Shown one piece after another: positions 41,778 to 51,256 of a DNA stretch of 64,000 nt. A model generated the notes under the pieces. It saw only the letters and a list, made by a program, of their open reading frames with translations, was not told where the DNA came from and did not search any database. Numbering within the stretch: the stretch's first letter is position 1; the number at the start of each line of letters is the position of its first letter. The translations under genes and the position numbers were made by a program. The stretch spans positions 7,626,001 to 7,690,000 of the forward strand of contig NZ_JADBEB010000001.1 in assembly GCF_014874095.1 (NCBI RefSeq), read 5' to 3'. Origin of the DNA: Plantactinospora soyae. GTDB taxonomy: Bacteria > Actinomycetota > Actinomycetes > Mycobacteriales > Micromonosporaceae.

Positions 41778-42395
41778 GTGCTTTTCAACGTCACCCGCAG
41801 CGAACTCGCCGACATCTTCGGCGGGGACCAGCTCGCAACCCTGCCCGCCACCGCTTTCCCGCCCTCCACCGCCGACACCGAGGGCGCCCGCCTCCTGCAG
41901 ACCGTCGGCATCCCCACCGGGACGCTCTGGCTACGTGAGCCCGACGAGGACTCCGGTCGGCTGCCCCTCGTTCAGGACGTCGTCGACGCGGAGGACTTCG
42001 AGGACGCCTCGGAGGACGCGGGCGAATGGCCCGTCATCGGCTGGCTGCTCAACGCCCACCTCGCCCTCGACCCCAGTTCCGGCAAAGTGCACGCCTTCGA
42101 CGCCGACGAGAAGACCGTGCAGGAACTCCACACGGACGTCTCCTCCCTCGTCCAGGTCACCCTCCGGTTCCAGCGCCTGCTCGAGGAGTTCACCTTCAGC
42201 GGCGACGACGGCGACGACGAAGCTGACTTCGAGCGCCTGGAGCGCGAGGTTGCGCGTATCCGTCAGGAGGCGAGCAGCATTGACCAGCTCCCCTTCCAGG
42301 ACGACGAGACCGTCTGGTCGATGCTCGGCGAGGAGATCGCCGCGGGCCAGCGCTTCAAGGGCAACAGCCCGGGAGCCCGCTCGCTCTACGGGTGA
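41778..42395 (+). CDS. SUKH-type (SUKH-4-like) immunity protein
   Basis: A 205-residue acidic protein starting VLFNVTRSELADIFGGDQLATLPATAFPPS, with a central GTLWLREPDEDSG and WPVIGWLLNAHLALDPSSGKVHAFD block and a helical acidic C-terminal half. This layout matches SUKH-4-type proteins from Streptomyces and relatives, which neutralise polymorphic nuclease or deaminase toxins. I see no toxin gene in this window, so it looks like an orphan immunity gene. The GTG at 41778 has no strong ribosome site and the frame stays open upstream, so the N terminus is uncertain. Confidence 0.6.
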   Translation: MLFNVTRSELADIFGGDQLATLPATAFPPSTADTEGARLLQTVGIPTGTLWLREPDEDSGRLPLVQDVVDAEDFEDASEDAGEWPVIGWLLNAHLALDPSSGKVHAFDADEKTVQELHTDVSSLVQVTLRFQRLLEEFTFSGDDGDDEADFERLEREVARIRQEASSIDQLPFQDDETVWSMLGEEIAAGQRFKGNSPGARSLYG

Positions 42396-42715
42396 TCGCC
42401 GGCCGCCGGACTCCGCAAGGTAAGTCCGGACTCCGCAAGCTTCGGGCGGACGAGATAACGAAGCCGGGGCCGTGGAGGTGTTGTCCACAGACTCCACACC
42501 CACCGACTACAGGAGAACGGTTCGGCATCCGGTCGGTAGCTGCCCGCTGAGTCGGGCGGCGCGCGGACATGTCGATGAGCGAACGTCCGCGTGCGCTGGC
42601 ATCGCTGTTGACTCCGACCGGGCGTGGATCCACACCGGCCCTGCCTGGCGCGGCAGGCCATGGTCGCTACTCCTATGCTCGGACGCGGCCAGAACGGGAT
42701 CAAGGGCGGTCAGGT

Positions 42716-43552
42716 TTGAACATCTTCGAAGCGGTGCTGCTCGGTGCGGTGGAGGGTTTCACCGAGTTCCTGCCTGTGTCGAGCACAGGGCACCTGACGA
42801 TCTTGGAAAAATTGCTCGGGTACGAGCTGGACGATCCTGACATCACCGCGTTCACGGTAATCATCCAGTCGGGCGCCGTGCTGGCAACGATCCTGTTTCT
42901 ACGTAGGGACATCGCGCGGATCGTGCCAGCCTGGTGCCGAGGGCTGTTCTCGGCGTCGGCCCGGGCCAATCCGGACTACCGGTTCGGGTGGGCGGTGATT
43001 CTGGGCTCGCTGCCGATCGTGATCGTGGCGCTGCTGTTCAAGGACACGATTGAGACGTCGCTGCGGAGCCTGTGGGTCGTGGCCGGGGCGCTGATCGTGT
43101 GGAGCGGAGCGATGGCGTTCGCCGATCATGCGGCCACGCAGACGCGGCACGAAAACGACGTGACCTGGAAGGACTCGCTGATCATCGGAACGGTGCAGTG
43201 TCTGGCGCTGATCCCGGGGGTGTCGCGGTCAGGGGCGACGATGTCGGCGGGCCTGTTGCTTGACCTGGACCGGGTGACGGTGACGAAGTTGTCGTTCTTC
43301 CTGTCCATCCCGGCGCTGCTGGGCGCGTCGCTACTGCAGGGCGTGGAGGAGGCGGGCAACATCGCCGAAGGGGTGGGGTGGACAAACACACTCTTGGCAA
43401 CGGCGGTCAGCTTCGTGGTGGCGTACTTCTCGGTGTCCTGGCTGCTGCGGTTCATCGCCCAGCACTCGTACAGCATCTTCATCTTCTACCGGGTGGCGCT
43501 GGGCCTGCTACTGATCGTGCTGCTGGCAACGGGCACGATCGAGGCCCAGTGA
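42716..43552 (+). CDS. uppP: undecaprenyl-diphosphatase
   Basis: Integral membrane phosphatase that recycles the undecaprenyl-diphosphate carrier for peptidoglycan synthesis and can give bacitracin resistance. I start it at the TTG at 42716 (LNIFEAVLLGAVEGFTEFLPVSSTGHL), with AAGGGCGG upstream; 278 residues matches the family. Active-site signatures are EGFTEFLPVSSTGHL and PGVSRSGATMSAGLLL, with about eight membrane segments. The in-frame ATG at 42569 would add 49 residues with no membrane segment and no homology that I know. Many actinomycetes carry more than one uppP; this copy is in an accessory setting. Confidence 0.93.
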   Translation: MNIFEAVLLGAVEGFTEFLPVSSTGHLTILEKLLGYELDDPDITAFTVIIQSGAVLATILFLRRDIARIVPAWCRGLFSASARANPDYRFGWAVILGSLPIVIVALLFKDTIETSLRSLWVVAGALIVWSGAMAFADHAATQTRHENDVTWKDSLIIGTVQCLALIPGVSRSGATMSAGLLLDLDRVTVTKLSFFLSIPALLGASLLQGVEEAGNIAEGVGWTNTLLATAVSFVVAYFSVSWLLRFIAQHSYSIFIFYRVALGLLLIVLLATGTIEAQ

Positions 43553-43649
43553 TCGGGGTGCGGTGAGCCGGCGGAAGAGCCGGCTTGGGGATGCGAGCCG
43601 GTCACGCTGGAGCTAGTTGCCGTTCCCCGTTGTCCTCCCGGGCCCGCTG

Positions 43650-44225
43650 CCATGGCGGCTGTGGTGTCGTTGATCATGCACCGGTGGACGATGTCGGACA
43701 GGCGTCGTTTCAGCGCCCGCATCGCTTCCATCGACGTCTTGCCAGTGGCCTTCTTGCGGTCGAAGTAGGCGCGTCCTTCGGTGGGGTTGCCTAGCTGGAC
43801 GGTGGCCATGATCGATTGATCTGCCGGTCCCCGGCCCGGGAGAGCCGATGTCGTACCTGTTCGCCGGAGGACGCGTCGATGGGGGCGGTGCCGTTCCAGG
43901 AGGCGAAGTGGGCCCGGTCCGGGAACCGGGTGATGTGGCCGACCTCGACCAGCAACCGGGCAGTGCCGGACGGTCCGATGCCGTGCAGGTTCATCAGCGT
44001 GGTCCCGTTGGAAGCCACCAGTTCGGTTAGTTCCTTGTCGGCTTCCTTGGAACACCGGTAGACGCGTTCGAGGTCACCGATCAACTCCGCGGCGACCCGA
44101 CGACGGGCCTTGCCGAACGCGTCACGGGGCCGGACCGTGGCCAGCAGTGCCTTGACCTGGGCGGCGGACAGGCTCTTCTTCGCCCTACCCGGAATGAGTT
44201 CCAGCGGGACGGTTCGCCGGCACGA
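43650..44225 (-). pseudogene. IS110-family transposase remnant, C-terminal part
   Basis: Minus-strand frames read PLELIPGRAKKSLSAAQVK, ALLATVRPRDAFGKARRRVAAEL, then the transposase_20 block NLHGIGPSGTARLLVEVGHITRFPDRAHFASWNGTAPIDASSGEQ, ending in another frame with GRAYFDRKKATGKTSMEAM and RALKRRLSDIVH. The frame changes near 43810-43820 and the protein is truncated at about 44225, so this is inactive. The IS110/IS1111 type is clear from the C-terminal motif order. The matching N-terminal part is at 44610-44840, on the far side of a GNAT fragment. Confidence 0.8.
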
Positions 44226-44248
44226 CGTCGTTCACAGATCCTAATCCC

Positions 44249-44596
44249 GTGCTGCGCACCTTGACGATCGGCTACACCTGGCTCGGACGGCTGTGGTGGG
44301 GTACGGGCGCGAACGCCGAAGCGAAACTACTGATGCTCACCTTCGCCTTCGAGACCCTCGGCGCGGTCCGGGTAGCGCTGGGCACCGACATCCGTAACCA
44401 GCGGGCGCAGGCCGCCATCGAGCGGCTGAGCGCCACCCAGGAAGAGATACTGCGCAAGCATCGCCGCCGCGCGGACGGGTCGTGGCGCGACACCGTTGTC
44501 CACGCGATCACCGACGACGACTGGCCGCAGGTGAAGGAGGACCTGAACAGCCGGCTGCAAACCTATCCCTCGGCCGGACGGGGAATGCCCAACTGA
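44249..44596 (+). pseudogene. GNAT acetyltransferase, C-terminal fragment
   Basis: The frame reads IGYTWLGRLWWGTGANAEAKLLMLTFAFETLGAVRVALGTDIRNQRAQAAIERLSA, a RimJ/RimL-type GNAT acetyltransferase core and C terminus. The N-terminal strands and most of the acetyl-CoA-binding site precede it in intact homologues but are missing here. It stops just where IS110-derived sequence resumes on each side, so it is a truncated passenger within or beside the IS remnant. Confidence 0.72.
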
Positions 44597-44609
44597 CCGT
44601 CGTCCTGAC

Positions 44610-44840
44610 GCGCTCGCGGATGGACAGCCTCGTGGATGTGGGGCAGGTACTTAAATCTTGCGCGAGGATTGCGCGCACCGGTCGCCGCTGCGCATCCGTA
44701 CGGACCTTCCCGGCCCGGGTACCGCGACCTGCCTGATGCCGGGGGCCAGGCCGGCGTAGCACGGGCGACCGCGACCGGCAGGGCGCCGATCGAGGCGGGC
44801 TGGTCCACGACCACGAGGATCAGCGGTCCCCCGACGCCAC
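44610..44840 (-). pseudogene. IS110-family transposase remnant, N-terminal part
   Basis: Short minus-strand stretches in three frames can be stitched together: VVVDQPASIGALPVAVAR, then YAGLAPGIRQVA, then GKVRTDAQRRPVRAI. They match, in order, the N-terminal DEDD-type catalytic region of IS110 transposases (DQPASIGAL...YLPGLAMRRIADL...GEAKTDARDA). Several frameshifts make it inactive. It has the same orientation as 43650-44225. Confidence 0.65.
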
Positions 44841-44999
44841 CCGACCCGGCGACAACACCCCCGGATCATGCGTACGACAGGGGCAGTAGGTCACACCGGG
44901 CCGGGCGACCGAGGGTCCCCGGCTGGGGACGATCAGGAGGCAACGGGAGGAGGGACGGCCGCCGATCGGCCCGACCCGCCGATCGCCGTCCCGGAATGG

Positions 45000-45815
45000 T
45001 CAGTTCACGCTGCCCCGGCCGGGCCGGCGGCCCCGGGTCGAGACGAACTGGTACGACAGCGACGCGAACGCCGGGTCGTTGGCTAGCTCACGGAAGCCCT
45101 CCAACTGGTTCGGCGACAGGCCGGTGGCGAGCAGTCGTGGTTCGAGCTGACGGGAGTTCGTCTCGTGCAGCGAAGCTCCCGCCGATCCGCCGGGCCAGCT
45201 CTGCGAGTGGGTAATGGTGTCTACATCGGTCAGTCCGGCCAGCACCATCTCGGTGTGCACGTCCTGCGCCCACGCCAGGTCGGCGCCACGGTCCTGGAGG
45301 ATGCCCAACGTCGCCTCCATCACCTGCTGGAAGAGCTTCGCCGCGTCGTCGGTCGGTGCGGCCAGTACCCGCAGTCCGGCCGTACAGTCGAACTCCTCGA
45401 CGACCAGCCAGCCGCCGGGCGCCAGCGCACCGATCAGCTCGGCCAGTACCCGTCGGCGCTCCGGCAGGTGCAGCAGGACGAGCCGGGCGTGGATCACGTC
45501 GAACGGGCCGCCCTCCGGCGCGCCGGTCCGGACGTCGTGCTGGCGTACGTCGAGGTTGCCCGCCGGGGCCAGGCGCGACGGTTCGATGTCGGTGGCGATG
45601 ACCCGGCCGCCGGGGCCGACCACCCGCGACATCATCCGGGCGATCGAGCCCCCGCCGGCACCCAGCTCCCAGCAGGTGGCGCCCGGTGCCAGGATCGACG
45701 CCAGCCGGTCGGCTGTTATCGGATCAAGAAACGTCTCCAGCGCACGCATCTGCGCCTCGGCCTCCGGCGAACGGTTGTCGAACGCGTAGTTGGACTTCAC
45801 AGGGGTGGTAGTCAC
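45000..45815 (-). CDS. SAM-dependent methyltransferase
   Basis: A 271-residue class I methyltransferase with the SAM motif CWELGAGGGSIARMMSRVVGPGGRVIATDIEPSRL and post-motif segments FDVIHARLVLLHLPERR and LAPGGWLVVEEFD. Such stand-alone enzymes (type 12/25) often tailor small molecules; the substrate is unknown. The ATG at 45815 is preceded by AAGGAGG. It shows no link to the ABC operon that follows in the same direction after 123 bp. Confidence 0.88.
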   Translation of the reverse strand: MTTTPVKSNYAFDNRSPEAEAQMRALETFLDPITADRLASILAPGATCWELGAGGGSIARMMSRVVGPGGRVIATDIEPSRLAPAGNLDVRQHDVRTGAPEGGPFDVIHARLVLLHLPERRRVLAELIGALAPGGWLVVEEFDCTAGLRVLAAPTDDAAKLFQQVMEATLGILQDRGADLAWAQDVHTEMVLAGLTDVDTITHSQSWPGGSAGASLHETNSRQLEPRLLATGLSPNQLEGFRELANDPAFASLSYQFVSTRGRRPGRGSVN

Positions 45816-45938
45816 GTTCGGTTACCTCCTTGATGTGATCGGTGACGACGATCCGGCCACGCGTCATCGCGCGTCGGCACCGGGAGAAAACGCGGGGGGC
45901 CACTGGTGCGACGCGGGGTCAGACTGCGACGAGAAACG

Positions 45939-46837
<899 letters not shown>

Positions 46838-46841
<4 letters not shown>

Positions 46842-47584
46842 CGCACCGCCTCGGCGTACGCCCGTCGCACGGCCGGCGCGTTGCGGATCTCGTCCGGTAC
46901 GCCGCTGGCTACCAGCCGACCGTCGTGCAGCACGGTGACGGTGTCGGCCAACGCGTACACCAGATCCAGCCGGTGCTCGACCAGCAGCACCGACATCTCG
47001 CGCGGCAGCGCCGCCAGCAGTTCGACCAACCGGTGCACCTCCACACCGGAGAGTCCGGCGGCCGGCTCGTCGAGCAGCAGCAGCCGGGGACGACCGGCCA
47101 GGGCCATCGCGATCTCCAGTTGCCGGCGCTCGCCGTGCGACAGGTGCGCGGCGGTCGTGGGTGCCGAGCCGGCGAGCCCGACCCGGTCGAGCAGTTCGGC
47201 CGCGGGTTCAGCCAGCCGACGGCGGAACCGTCCCCGGCTGCCGACACCACGGAATCCGCCGGCCTGCCGCCAGCCGGCCACCACGACGTTCTCCAGCACG
47301 CTCAGGGTCGGCCAGACCGCCGGCCGCTGGTGGATCCGGCCGATGCCGTTGCGGGCCCGGCGGGCCGGGCCGAGCCGGGTGACGTCCCGCCCGGCGAAGA
47401 CGATCCGGCCCTCGTCCGCCCTGCTCGCCCCACCGATCAGGTCGAGCAGGGTGGTCTTGCCGGCCCCGTTGGGTCCGATCAGGGCGTGCCGCTCCCCCTC
47501 GCCGACCCGCAGGTCCACCCGGTTCACCGCGACCAGTGAACCGTAGCGCCGGGTCACCGCCTCGGCGGTCAGCAGCGCGCTCAC
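46838..47584 (-). CDS. livG: branched-chain amino acid-type ABC ATPase
   Basis: First ATPase of the importer, 248 residues. Walker A is GPNGAGKTT, and the LivG-type RARNGIGRIHQRPAVWPTLSVLENV segment follows. The signature is LSHGERRQLEIAMAL, Walker B RLLLLDEP, then AAGLSGVEVHRLVELL and the His switch region VLLVEHRLD. Overlaps livM and livF by 4 bp each. Confidence 0.92.
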
Positions 47585-48657
47585 GCGTCGACCCCCGAGC
47601 CGCTGACCGGTGGACCGGCGGCGCCCACCCCGGCCGGCGGCGCCCCACCCCGGTGGTCGTACCCGTCCCGGCCCGCGCGTCCGTTCCGCTCCCCCGAACG
47701 GGACCGGAGCAGCCCGGCCACGTCGGTGGAGAAACCGGCCACGCCACGCGGGAACAGATAGGCGGTCAGCACGAACAACCCGCCGAGCAGCAGGGGTGCG
47801 TAGCCGGGCAGCAGCCCGGAGAGCCAGTCCCGGACCGCGATGACCAGGGCGGTGCCGGCGATCGCACCACCGATCGAGGTCGCGCCGCCGATCACCACGC
47901 CGAGGAGCAGCAGGGCGGAGACGTCGAAGCCGAAGTCGGCCGGAGAGACGTACTGCTGGGCGGTGACCAGCAGGGATCCGGCGATTCCCGCCACCACTCC
48001 GGCGGCGGTGAACGCCACCGCCAGGTAACCGGTGACCCGGTGCCCGGAGGCGCGCATCCGCCCCTCGTCGTCCCGACTGGCCCGCAGCAGCAGACCCGCG
48101 GGCGTACGTAACACCATCACCATGGCCGCTATCACCACCCCGACCACGACCAGCGTATACAGATAGCGTGCCTGGTCACCGTCGAGTGCGGCCATGCCCC
48201 AGACGGGCTGGATCGGCGGAATCCCGGCGAGGCCGTCGGTCCCTCCGGTGACGGAGCTCCACCGACTGGCGGCGGTCACCGTCAGTTCGCCGATGGCCAG
48301 GGTAATCATCAGGACGACGACGCCTCGGGCGTACACCACCAGCGGCACGGTGAGGAGCGCGAACAGCCCGCCGGCCAGCGCCCCGGTCAGCACCTGCACC
48401 ACCCCGACCGACGAGACGTGCACGGCGACGAGGGCACTGGCGTAGGCACCGGCCGCGAACGGGCCGGTCTGACCGAGGGTGGGCAGCCCGGCGAGGCCGG
48501 TCAGCAGCGCCACGCTCACCCCGACCAGTGCGAGCACCAGGGTGCGGGCGAAGACCGAGGTGGTGTACGTGTCCACCAGCCAGGGCACGGCCACCGCGAG
48601 GACGAGCAGCCCGACGACCCCGGCCCGGAGCAGCCAGCGCCGGCCGGCCGGGGTCAC
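47581..48657 (-). CDS. livM: branched-chain amino acid-type ABC permease
   Basis: LivM-type permease of about 358 residues with eight to ten membrane segments. Typical phrases are GQTGPFAAGAYASALVAV, the EAA loop TPAGLLLRASRDDEGRMRASGHRVTGYLAVAF, and PADFGFDVSALLLLGVVIGGATSIGGAIAGTAL. I start it at the GTG at 48657 because CGGAGG lies seven bases upstream and the GTGA overlaps the livH stop; an in-frame ATG at 48693 inside livH is the alternative. The C terminus has a hydrophilic tail of about 50 residues. Confidence 0.9.
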   Translation of the reverse strand: MTPAGRRWLLRAGVVGLLVLAVAVPWLVDTYTTSVFARTLVLALVGVSVALLTGLAGLPTLGQTGPFAAGAYASALVAVHVSSVGVVQVLTGALAGGLFALLTVPLVVYARGVVVLMITLAIGELTVTAASRWSSVTGGTDGLAGIPPIQPVWGMAALDGDQARYLYTLVVVGVVIAAMVMVLRTPAGLLLRASRDDEGRMRASGHRVTGYLAVAFTAAGVVAGIAGSLLVTAQQYVSPADFGFDVSALLLLGVVIGGATSIGGAIAGTALVIAVRDWLSGLLPGYAPLLLGGLFVLTAYLFPRGVAGFSTDVAGLLRSRSGERNGRAGRDGYDHRGGAPPAGVGAAGPPVSGSGVDA

Positions 48658-49577
48658 GCCGTACCTCCGAGCCGGGGCCGGAGCCGCAGCCATCGCCCGG
48701 ACAGGCCCCGGGCCCGGACGGCGAGCACCACGGCCATCGCCGCGAACAGCAGGAACGGCGCGGCCGTCGGCGCCAGCGCGACGCCGAGACTCTGGATCTC
48801 GCCGACCGCGAGGGCGGCCAGCAGGGTCCCCCGGACCGAACCGAGACCGCCGAGCACCACCACCACGAGGGAGAGCAGCAGGACGTTGTCGGCGGTGGTG
48901 GGCGCGGGTCCGATGATCGGCGCGCCGAGGACCCCGGCCGCACCGGCCAGCGCGCCGGCCGCGGTGAGCACGCCGAGCCGGATCCGGGCCGGATTCACCC
49001 CCAGGCAGGCCACCATGTCGGCGTCGTCGACGGCGGCCCGGACCAGCATCCCGGCCCGGGTCCGGGCCACCGCCAGGTAGAGCAGCAGCGCGAGCAGGGC
49101 CGCCACACCGATGAACACCAGCCGGTACGCGGCGTAGCGGTGGCCGGCCAGCACCACCGTCCCGTCCAGCGCGGCGGGGATCCGTACCGGCAGACTGTCC
49201 GGGCCGAACGCGGTGACCAGCAGGCTGCCGCCGGCCAGCGCGACGCCGAAGGTCAACAGCGCCTGGGTGAGATGGTCCCGCCGGGCGACCGGCGCGAGCA
49301 GGCCCGCGAGCAGGCCCCCCGCCCCGGCCGACGCGACCACTCCGACGCCGAGTGCGACCAGCAGCATCGCCCAGCCACCGTCGAGCAACGCCGCCGCGGT
49401 GTACGCGCCGATCGCGTACAACGTGCCGTGCGCCAGGTTGAGGATGTTCGCCACGCCGAAGCAGAACACCAGCCCGGACGCCGCCACGAACAGCAGCAGC
49501 CCGTAGGCGACTCCGTCCAGAGCCGGGATCAGGTACGGATCGACCGGACCGAGCACCGGCGCCGCATTGACCATCAT
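48654..49577 (-). CDS. livH: branched-chain amino acid-type ABC permease
   Basis: LivH-type permease of 307 residues with about eight membrane segments. Characteristic motifs are FCFGVANILNLAHGTLYAIGAYTAAAL near the N terminus, the EAA loop RTRAGMLVRAAVDDADMVACLGVNPARIRLGVL, and VVLGGLGSVRGTLLAALAVGEIQSL near the C terminus. It overlaps the binding-protein gene and livM by 4 bp. Confidence 0.92.
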   Translation of the reverse strand: MMVNAAPVLGPVDPYLIPALDGVAYGLLLFVAASGLVFCFGVANILNLAHGTLYAIGAYTAAALLDGGWAMLLVALGVGVVASAGAGGLLAGLLAPVARRDHLTQALLTFGVALAGGSLLVTAFGPDSLPVRIPAALDGTVVLAGHRYAAYRLVFIGVAALLALLLYLAVARTRAGMLVRAAVDDADMVACLGVNPARIRLGVLTAAGALAGAAGVLGAPIIGPAPTTADNVLLLSLVVVVLGGLGSVRGTLLAALAVGEIQSLGVALAPTAAPFLLFAAMAVVLAVRARGLSGRWLRLRPRLGGTA

Positions 49578-50773
49578 CCGCCCACGGTCGCCAGGTCACC
49601 GACAACGGTGTTGGAGAGCGCCCGACCGTCCTGCCGGACCTGTCGCAGATACCACTTCTGCACCGGTGAGTGCGTCTCCTTGGAGAACTGCCAGGTGCCA
49701 CGCGGGCTGTTGATCTGGCCGAGTTCGGAGATCGCCTTGTTGATCTGGTCCGGCGTCGGGTTGTCCCCCGCCGCGCCGATCGCCTTGTCCAGCACCGCCG
49801 CCGCGTCGTACGAGGCCATCGCGTAGGTGGTTGGCGAACCGTCGTGGTCCTCCTTCCAGGCCGCGACGAACGACCGGTTCTCCGCGTTGTCGAGGTCGGG
49901 CGAGTAGTTGAGTACGGAGTAGATGTTCCGGGCCGCCTCGCCCTGGGCGTTGAGCACCCCGCCCTCGGTCAGGAACCCGGCCGCGTACAACGGCAGGTCC
50001 TTGATCTCGGACTGGGCGTACTGCTTGACGAAGTCGACCGCCGCGGTGCCGGCGTAGAACGTGTAGACGGCCTCGGCCCCGGACGCCTTGATCTGCGCGA
50101 AGTACGGCAGGAAGTTGGTGGTCTGCGGGAACGGGGTCCAGAGGGTCTTGCCGTCCTCGTTGGCGAGCTTGCCGCCGATCTCCTTGAAGGTGTCGGTGAA
50201 CCCGCGCAGCTGATCGTAGCCGCCCTGGTAGTTCGGGCCGATGGTGAAGACCTCGCCCTTGACGTTGTCCCGGACGTACTCGGCGATCGCCGCGCCGGTC
50301 TCGTCGGAGAGGTAGGAGGTGGTCCAGATCCGGGACACGTCCTTGAGTTCGGGGCGACCGTTCGAGCCGACGAACGGGATCTTCGCCTCGGCGAGCACCG
50401 GGGCGACCGCCGCCACCGAGCCACCACCGACGATGCCGGTCAGGGCGTGCACCCGGTCCTGCTTGAGCAACTTGGTCGCGGCGGGTACGGCGGTGGGGGC
50501 GCCGTTGCCCTCGTCGGCGACGATCAGATCGATCTTGTGACCGCCGAGTTTGTTGTCGTGGGTCCGCAGGTACAGCTCGAAGCCGTCGCGGATCTCGGTG
50601 CCGACGGCCTCGTAGGTGCCGGACAGTGAGGCGAGCAGACCGATCTTTATCGTGCCCGGTGTGCCGCCCGTTTCACTGCCGCTGTTGCAGCCGCTGCTGG
50701 CCACGGTCAACCCGAGGGCGAGCAGCGCGGCGGTCAGGAAACGACGCCGGCTGGTACCGGTGGGGAAAGGCAT
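49574..50773 (-). CDS. livK: Liv-type ABC substrate-binding lipoprotein
   Basis: A 399-residue extracytoplasmic binding protein. The signal has both a twin-Arg motif (TSRRRFLTAALLALGL) and a lipobox ending at SSGC, so export may be by Tat with lipid anchoring. The body starts TIKIGLLASLSGTYEAVGTEIRDGFELYL and has LTGIVGGGSVAAVAPVLAEAKIPFVGSNGRP, the Leu/Ile/Val-binding fold (peripla_BP_6). Ligand-type residues cannot fix the substrate; short-chain amides, urea and amino acids are all seen in this family. The gene follows the sensor pair after a 78-bp gap. Confidence 0.9.
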   Translation of the reverse strand: MPFPTGTSRRRFLTAALLALGLTVASSGCNSGSETGGTPGTIKIGLLASLSGTYEAVGTEIRDGFELYLRTHDNKLGGHKIDLIVADEGNGAPTAVPAATKLLKQDRVHALTGIVGGGSVAAVAPVLAEAKIPFVGSNGRPELKDVSRIWTTSYLSDETGAAIAEYVRDNVKGEVFTIGPNYQGGYDQLRGFTDTFKEIGGKLANEDGKTLWTPFPQTTNFLPYFAQIKASGAEAVYTFYAGTAAVDFVKQYAQSEIKDLPLYAAGFLTEGGVLNAQGEAARNIYSVLNYSPDLDNAENRSFVAAWKEDHDGSPTTYAMASYDAAAVLDKAIGAAGDNPTPDQINKAISELGQINSPRGTWQFSKETHSPVQKWYLRQVRQDGRALSNTVVGDLATVGG

Positions 50774-50851
50774 GACTTCTCCAGTAGAGGGGGTGAGGAA
50801 GGGGGTTGGGGAAGGTCGGTCCGGTCCACGGCAATGGCCCGGTACCGAGGG

Positions 50852-51256
50852 TCAGCGCCGCTGCGCCACCACGGCCCGCGCCGCGGGGGTCAGTACGTCT
50901 CCAATCCGATTCGCCAGTTCGGTCATCTCGTAGGAGACTTTGCCGACGTCGCAGGAGGGTGCCGCGAGAACCAGCAGCGAGGCCCCGTCGTTGAACGCCA
51001 TCGAGAACATGAAGCCGCCCTCGAGCTGGGTGACGTTGGAGATCACCGCACCCGCCTCGAAGAAGCCGGCCGCCCCGCGCAGCAGGCTGACCAGACCGCT
51101 GCCGGTCGCCGCCAGCTGATCGGCCCGGTCCGGTGGCAGGTTCCGGGTCGACGCCACCATCAGGCCGTCGCTGGAGATCGCGATGGCGTGGCTGACCTCC
51201 GGGGCCCGCTCGACGAAGCTGTCCAGCATCCAGCCGAGATCTCGTTGGTTGGTCAC
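50852..51256 (-). CDS. Roadblock/LC7 domain protein (conservon CvnB-like)
   Basis: A 134-residue Roadblock/LC7 protein: [29 protein letters not shown], then [21 protein letters not shown] and [35 protein letters not shown]. In Streptomyces conservons this protein (CvnB) works with a sensor-kinase-like CvnA and a GTPase (CvnD). Here the GTG start at 51256 overlaps the kinase stop by 4 bp, but CvnC (DUF742) and CvnD are absent; transporter genes follow instead. Confidence 0.92.
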   Translation of the reverse strand: MTNQRDLGWMLDSFVERAPEVSHAIAISSDGLMVASTRNLPPDRADQLAATGSGLVSLLRGAAGFFEAGAVISNVTQLEGGFMFSMAFNDGASLLVLAAPSCDVGKVSYEMTELANRIGDVLTPAARAVVAQRR

